From: Oxalobacteraceae bacterium UBA6704 | GTDB taxonomy: Bacteria; Pseudomonadota; Gammaproteobacteria; Burkholderiales; Burkholderiaceae_D | Assembly: GCA_002454505.1 (NCBI GenBank) | Contig: DKJA01000018.1 | Coordinates: forward strand, 16,237-80,236 | Length of the DNA stretch: 64,000 nucleotides | Direction of reading: 5' to 3' | Shown: one piece after another, positions 60,170 through 64,000 of the stretch | How positions within the stretch are numbered: position 1 is the stretch's first letter | How the letters are laid out: each line of letters starts with the position of its first letter | Notes under the pieces: model-generated | What the model was told of the DNA's origin: nothing | Database searches by the model: none | Seen by the model: only the letters and a program-made list of their open reading frames with translations | Made by a program: the position numbers and the translations under genes

Positions 60170-60626
60170 CCCACTGCATCGGCATATCCGCAATGCCGTC
60201 ATGCTCGACCCGCGGCCCCGTCGCCACGAACCCCAGCCGCAGATACATTGGCATCCCATGGGTCGAGGCATTCACCGTAAACACCCCCGGATTGCCGCGT
60301 GCGATGGCTTCGTCGCGGGCCAGCAGCCACAGCTGCCTGCCCAGGCCCTGGCCGTGCAGCGCTTGCGCCACGAACAGGTGGAACAGGTGGCTGTTGTCGC
60401 GCATCGCCACCGCGCCGGCCAGCGCGCCCTCCCGCAGCGCCACGTGATACTGGTAATTGTCCTGTGCCAAGTAGCGCCGCTGCGCCGCGATACCCACGTT
60501 GGCGATGAAGGCCTCGGCGCCCTCCCCGTCTGGATGCAGCGTCAGGAACGGCAGCAGGTCCATGATCAGGTTGCCGATGGCGTCGGCATCGTCGACTGTG
60601 GCGGGGCGGATGGTCAGGTTTTCCAT
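60132..60626 (-). CDS. GNAT acetyltransferase with a repeat-derived C-terminus
   Basis: The 164-residue protein starts LTIRPATVDDADAIGNLI. Its acetyl-CoA loop appears as VAQALHGQGLGRQLWLLA (about 88-105), and its C-terminal part as NASTHGMPMYLRLGFV. The substrate is unknown. The natural GNAT end seems to be near MPMQW (about 152). The last 12 residues VGTVPAGACPRG and the stop are read from a family B repeat, so the insertion appears to have displaced the original stop without breaking the fold. Confidence 0.88.
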   Translation of the reverse strand: MENLTIRPATVDDADAIGNLIMDLLPFLTLHPDGEGAEAFIANVGIAAQRRYLAQDNYQYHVALREGALAGAVAMRDNSHLFHLFVAQALHGQGLGRQLWLLARDEAIARGNPGVFTVNASTHGMPMYLRLGFVATGPRVEHDGIADMPMQWVGTVPAGACPRG

Positions 60627-60686
60627 GCAGGCATTCTGCCAGACCCGCGTACGATAGACAGCCGGTTGCCGAAAAACGTATCAAAA

Positions 60687-61391
60687 ATGCTAAGATGCTC
60701 GCAGGACACTCTTTTCAAAGGTGCAGTCTTGGCGATCACGGCAACTTCAGGCAATGCCTCCGCGGCTATCACCGCGCACCGCCCTTCGTGGGCCGATATG
60801 AAAAAGCATTATCCCGACAAGAGCGTGACCACGGCCACGCTGTACGACACGAAGATCGGCGGCAAGTTCGTCAAGCTGTACGAGCACGACGCCTATGCGA
60901 ACACGTGCGCCGTGCGGATGTCGTACGGGCTGAACCGCAGCGGCCTGAAGCTGGGCAAGGCGCCCAGCAAGGGCGGCTCGGAAAAAGGCGGCGACGGCTA
61001 CACCTACTGGATCCGCGTGAAGGACCTGAAAAAGGAACTGGAAACCCGCTTCAAGGGCGCGGACGAGGAACTGGCGCTGCCGGTCGTCACCGCGGCGCAG
61101 ATCGCCGACAAGCCGAAGGCCGAGGCCGCCTTCAGCGACCGCGTGACGAAGGCGCGCGAATTCATCACCAAGAAGCTGGGCAAGCGCAACGGCATCGTCG
61201 TGTTCGAAGTCTCCGGCTGGGGCGACGCTTCCGGCCACTTCACGCTGTGGGACGGCGCGGCGCAGAAACTGGCCTACGCCACCGACCACGATGACAACAC
61301 GACCAACACCTATTATTTCTGGCTGACGATGCTGGTGTCGGCCGAGAAGATCGTCCAGACGACCAAGGTGAAATTCTGGGAGCTCAAATGA
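60687..61391 (+). CDS. Type VI secretion amidase effector, Tae4-like
   Basis: The 234-residue protein resembles the Tae4 family of peptidoglycan amidases that T6SS injects into the periplasm of rivals. The catalytic cysteine is Cys74 in YANTCAVRMSYGLN and the catalytic His is His184 in ASGHFTLWDG, in the right order and spacing. There is no signal peptide, as expected for a T6SS cargo. The start is uncertain: ATG at 60687 is used here, but TTG at 60729 has a better ribosome site (AAAGGTG) and ATG at 60798 gives a shorter enzyme of about 198 residues. It overlaps the next gene by 4 bases. Confidence 0.8.
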   Translation: MLRCSQDTLFKGAVLAITATSGNASAAITAHRPSWADMKKHYPDKSVTTATLYDTKIGGKFVKLYEHDAYANTCAVRMSYGLNRSGLKLGKAPSKGGSEKGGDGYTYWIRVKDLKKELETRFKGADEELALPVVTAAQIADKPKAEAAFSDRVTKAREFITKKLGKRNGIVVFEVSGWGDASGHFTLWDGAAQKLAYATDHDDNTTNTYYFWLTMLVSAEKIVQTTKVKFWELK

Positions 61392-62050
61392 CGCGCATGC
61401 TGTGCCTGTTCGCCTGGCTGGCTCTGTTTGCCATCGCCCCGGCGCGTGCGGCAGACCCCTGCCCCGCCGCGAAGAAAGGCGGCGACTGGTCGGCCGCCTG
61501 CCTTGCCGGCGAAGGCAGCGAGCGCCACGTTAAGCCCAAGTATCTGAAGCGCCTCGCGTGGAACAAGCACGGCATGGCGACCATCGTCGTGGCCGAACCG
61601 CGCGAACTGCTGGCGGTGGACCGCAGCGGCAAGGTGGTCATCCCGAATATCCGCCACACGGGCGACTTCGATTATCCGGATGCGGAACGGGGCATCGGCC
61701 GCTTCACCGTCAGCGATGCGCAGGGCAAGCCGAAGTGCGGCTACTTCGCGGCGGGCACCTTTGCCGTCGTCGTCGCGCCGGAATACGACCAGTGCCAGGC
61801 CTTCCGCGACGGCGCCGCGCAGGCCTGCAAGGATTGCGTCAGCTATTGCCGCGACCAGGATTGCCACGACAGCGTGCTGGTCGGCGGCCACGGCGTGGTG
61901 CTGGCGCCGGACGGCAAGGTGGCGCGCATCCATGCGCCGCCGACGCTGGACAATGTATGCGGCAAAGGCACCAAGGCCAGCGTGGAACAACATGGCGCGA
62001 CGGCCGTGCTGCAATGCCCGCCCGCTGCCGATTCACCGTTCAAGCTGTAG
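61388..62050 (+). CDS. Exported Cys-rich protein, candidate immunity protein for the amidase
   Basis: The 220-residue precursor has a signal peptide (LCLFAWLALFAIAPARA, cleavage near 21). The mature part is Cys-rich (about 10 cysteines) and contains WG-repeat-like turns such as ELLAVDRSGKVVIPNIRHTG. It overlaps the Tae4-like gene by 4 bases. An exported, translationally coupled partner directly after an amidase effector is the classic immunity position, since the toxin acts in the periplasm. It is not similar enough to Tai4 to be named, and WG-repeat partners of this kind are an inference. Confidence 0.65.
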   Translation: MTRMLCLFAWLALFAIAPARAADPCPAAKKGGDWSAACLAGEGSERHVKPKYLKRLAWNKHGMATIVVAEPRELLAVDRSGKVVIPNIRHTGDFDYPDAERGIGRFTVSDAQGKPKCGYFAAGTFAVVVAPEYDQCQAFRDGAAQACKDCVSYCRDQDCHDSVLVGGHGVVLAPDGKVARIHAPPTLDNVCGKGTKASVEQHGATAVLQCPPAADSPFKL

Positions 62051-62076
62051 CTCATTTCAGGAAAAAAGAGGATCCG

Positions 62077-62745
62077 ATGGCTGGAGAGATCATCCGCAAA
62101 GGCGACCGCACGAGCCACGACGGCACCGTGCTGGAAGGCTCGCCGACCGACATCTGCCATGGCAAGCCGATCGCCTACATCGGCCACAAGGTGCACTGCC
62201 CGAAATGCAAGGGCGACTATCCGATCGTGGAAGGCGTCGTCACGACAACGCTGTACGGCAAGGGCGTGGCCGTGGCCGGCATGAAGACGTCGTGCGGCGC
62301 GACGCTGATCCCCACGCAGTTCACGGATACCGTGGAAGCGGCCGGCGGTTCGGGCGGCGGGGGCGGCAGCGCGGCTACCGCGGTGGTGGCCGCTGCAGCA
62401 ACCGCGGCCGCCGCGGCGGTCATCAAATCGCTGATGCAGGACGATGGCGGCGACGACGAAGCGGCCAAGGAAAAGGCCGTCAAGCGCATCTGGTGGAGCT
62501 ACGGTCCGGACAAGACCGAGGTGAGCGATGTGTCGCGCCACTACGTCGACCTGAACCTGCATGTGGAGACGGAAAACTATGCGCCCGGCGAAACGGTGGA
62601 AGTGGTGCTGGAAAACGACGACGGCACGGAAGTCCAGGCCGGCAAGCAGCAGCTGCGCGTGCAGGCCAAGGTGGACGGCGACAATACGGCCACCGTGATG
62701 AACGTCTTCCAGGGCAAGACGCTGGAAATCGGCGTCATCGGCTGA
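62077..62745 (+). CDS. PAAR-domain protein with C-terminal beta-sandwich extension
   Basis: The 222-residue protein begins with a PAAR fold (residues 1-88: KGDRTSHDGTVLEGSP, then CPKCKGDYPIVEG and KTSCGATLIPTQ), the pointed cap of the VgrG spike. A Gly/Ser linker and an Ala-rich hydrophobic stretch (about 90-118) follow, then an Ig-like or adhesin-like beta domain (about 145-222, NYAPGETVEVVLENDDGTEV). The extension may dock the amidase or another effector. It closes the three-gene effector island. No VgrG, Hcp or sheath gene is present here, so the T6SS machine must lie elsewhere. Confidence 0.83.
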   Translation: MAGEIIRKGDRTSHDGTVLEGSPTDICHGKPIAYIGHKVHCPKCKGDYPIVEGVVTTTLYGKGVAVAGMKTSCGATLIPTQFTDTVEAAGGSGGGGGSAATAVVAAAATAAAAAVIKSLMQDDGGDDEAAKEKAVKRIWWSYGPDKTEVSDVSRHYVDLNLHVETENYAPGETVEVVLENDDGTEVQAGKQQLRVQAKVDGDNTATVMNVFQGKTLEIGVIG

Positions 62746-62754
62746 CCGGCCGGA

Positions 62755-63246
62755 TCACGCGTGCAAGGCCCGGCCGAAGAACAGCGCGCCGGGAATCGGA
62801 TTGAACACGTACGGCGCGATCGGCGCAAAGCCCAGCGACGTGTACAGCTTCACCGCAGCCGTCATCGTGCCCAGCGTGTCGAGGCAGATGGCGCGGTAGC
62901 CGGCTTGGCGCGCTTCGTCGCACACGCGCTCGGCCAGGGTGCGGCCCAGCCTGTGCGAGCGGTAGGCGGCGCGCACGAACAGCCGCTTCATCTCGGCCGT
63001 TTCGTCATCGACGGGGCGCAGCGCCACGCAGCCGATCGCACTGTCGCCATCCCACGCCAGCAATATCCGTCCACCAGGCGCCGCGTATTTGCCGGGCAGG
63101 TTGCGCAGCTCTTCCGCGAAGTTCTGGAAGCACAGGTCGATGCCGAGCGTGGCCGCATATTCGCGGAACAGTTCGCGCACGGCGGCCAGGTCGCGTGGCA
63201 GGTCCGCATCGCGGATGGTGATCGTGGCGGTTGGTGACTCGTTCAT
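62755..63246 (-). CDS. GNAT acetyltransferase
   Basis: This 163-residue protein starts ITIRDADLPRDLAAVRELFREY and has the core GNAT strands with RLFVRAAYRSHRLGRTLAERV (the acetyl-CoA loop RSHRLGRT) and AVKLYTSLGFAPIAPY. The substrate is unknown. It is convergent with the PAAR gene, 10 bases away. Confidence 0.9.
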   Translation of the reverse strand: MNESPTATITIRDADLPRDLAAVRELFREYAATLGIDLCFQNFAEELRNLPGKYAAPGGRILLAWDGDSAIGCVALRPVDDETAEMKRLFVRAAYRSHRLGRTLAERVCDEARQAGYRAICLDTLGTMTAAVKLYTSLGFAPIAPYVFNPIPGALFFGRALHA

Positions 63247-63367
63247 CGCAAGCCTCCGGCAGCGCAGTCAGTGATGGCTTTATCGTAGCGCAGGCCCCGC
63301 GCCGCCGGGGCCGCGCGATGCTTTCGTGCGTGCGATGGTTCGCATTGGCGCGCTCTACGGCTCAGCT

Positions 63368-63585
63368 CGTGTCCACCCTGGGGGGCATCGCAGGGAATTC
63401 GTGGAGCATGCTCCACGCCTGTGATGCGGTCATGGCATGCATGCCATGGCTCCTTCCAACCCGCCTGATCTGTATGGAGTTATTTCAGATGGGTTGGAGA
63501 GGTGATGGCCTGCATGCCATCACCGCTTTGCCGGCGCTGAGCTGCGCTCAACGAAACCCCGGCAAAGCCCCCAAGGTTGGACACG
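63368..63585. repeat. Nested-palindrome intergenic element with imperfect terminal inverted repeats
   Basis: Inside the 356-bp gap 63247-63602 lies a dense cluster of dyads. An outer imperfect inverted repeat (CGTGTCCACCCTGGGGG at 63368-63384 against 63568-63585) encloses a perfect 16-bp palindrome (63401-63416), a perfect 18-bp palindrome (63431-63448), a hairpin with 8-bp outer stem (63455-63498), a 9-bp hairpin (63501-63524) and a 10-bp hairpin (63525-63568). No coding capacity. It looks like a small mobile or structured element. No promoter or gene is seen in the rest of the gap. Confidence 0.65.
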
Positions 63586-63602
63586 GACTCGGCCATATAG
63601 CG

Positions 63603-64000
63603 TCATGGCGCGCGCAGCGCGCCTTCGATGCACGTGACGGCGCTGCCGCCCACCTCGATGCGGCTGCCGGCGATGCGGATCGCGATGCTGCCGTCGCGGC
63701 CCACTGCCTGGCCTTGCGCGATATCGAAATCGATGTCGCCGACCTGGCCCGCGTGGCGCAGGAATGCCGCCACGCTGCCTGCACCGCTGCCGCAGACGGG
63801 GTCTTCGTCGACGCCATGGGCGGGAGCGAACGCGCGGATTTCCAGCAGCCGTTGCGGGGTTTCCGGATGCGCGCCGAAGATCACCACGCCCGTATGGCGG
63901 CCCTGTTCGTCCTGCTGGCGCATGCGGGCCAGGTCCGGTGCGACTGCCAGCACGGCATCCGCATCGGGCATTTCACCCAGCCAGTTGAGCATGCAGGCAT
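63603..64000 (-). CDS. PhzF-family isomerase (C-terminal part)
   Basis: The gene's 5' part lies outside the right edge; about 131 C-terminal residues are seen. They include the family hallmark VDEDPVCGSGAGSVAAFLRHAG (dimer and active-site region) and end with a strand pair GSRIEVGGSAVTCIEG. PhzF-like proteins are diaminopimelate-epimerase-fold isomerases, mostly of unknown substrate outside phenazine producers. There are no phenazine genes here. Confidence 0.88.
   Translation of the reverse strand, partial: ACMLNWLGEMPDADAVLAVAPDLARMRQQDEQGRHTGVVIFGAHPETPQRLLEIRAFAPAHGVDEDPVCGSGAGSVAAFLRHAGQVGDIDFDIAQGQAVGRDGSIAIRIAGSRIEVGGSAVTCIEGALRAP

Overview
The window is high-GC chromosomal DNA from a Gram-negative betaproteobacterium. 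The best guess is Oxalobacteraceae, near Massilia, Duganella or Pseudoduganella. The evidence is the housekeeping order pyrG-kdsA-eno-ftsB, the dapA-bamC pair, a periplasmic/outer-membrane protein set with several TonB-dependent receptors, and strong third-position GC. This is inferred from gene content; no ribosomal RNA lies in the window. Long open frames opposite the real genes are common at this GC and were ignored.

Layout. 1-5175: a hybrid PAS sensor kinase (cut by the left edge) coupled to a receiver-kinase protein, then a free methionine-R-sulfoxide reductase and an HDOD protein. 5345-23435: the standout region, a co-directional locus of ten protein genes behind one promoter. It encodes a GAF protein, a truncated adenylation-like protein, a giant enoyl-reductase/KS/AT/ACP/KR synthase of the PUFA or secondary-lipid type, a type III polyketide synthase, a dehydratase-phosphopantetheinyl transferase fusion, a MacB/LolCDE-like ABC exporter, a LolA-like periplasmic carrier, an outer-membrane barrel, a glycosyltransferase and a membrane-anchored hexapeptide acyltransferase. 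Read together, these genes look able to build a reduced acyl chain, extend or cyclise it on the type III enzyme, decorate it, and move it to the outer membrane. 23443-26368: a small monooxygenase, a Fur-box siderophore receptor and a Rof-like protein.

26641-36066: a restriction-fold-like orphan, mutS, an exported protein, a SlyD-type isomerase, a RoxA-type ribosomal hydroxylase, an alanine-rich lipoprotein, and a divergent reductase/LysR pair with a perfect 14-bp inverted repeat between them. 36212-46053: core genes (bamC, dapA, methyltransferase, trpS, M50 protease, YciO, htpX, PHP phosphoesterase, hydrolase, gamma carbonic anhydrase, hslO). 46227-54486: a TonB receptor coupled to a Tat-exported glycerophosphodiesterase, a PRISE-type reductase, and a haem uptake pair in which the HemS-like protein carries a signal peptide. 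54731-59901: ftsB, eno, kdsA, pyrG and a PRC-barrel protein. 60132-64000: an acetyltransferase, a small type VI secretion effector island (Tae4-like amidase, candidate immunity protein, PAAR protein), another acetyltransferase, a nested-palindrome element, and the end of a PhzF-family gene.

Two families of interspersed inverted repeats punctuate the right half. Family A has two copies (36071, 46076). Family B has six loci between 43472 and 60169, and one of them supplies the C-terminus of a coding region. No tRNA, rRNA, CRISPR array, insertion sequence transposase or phage gene was seen.
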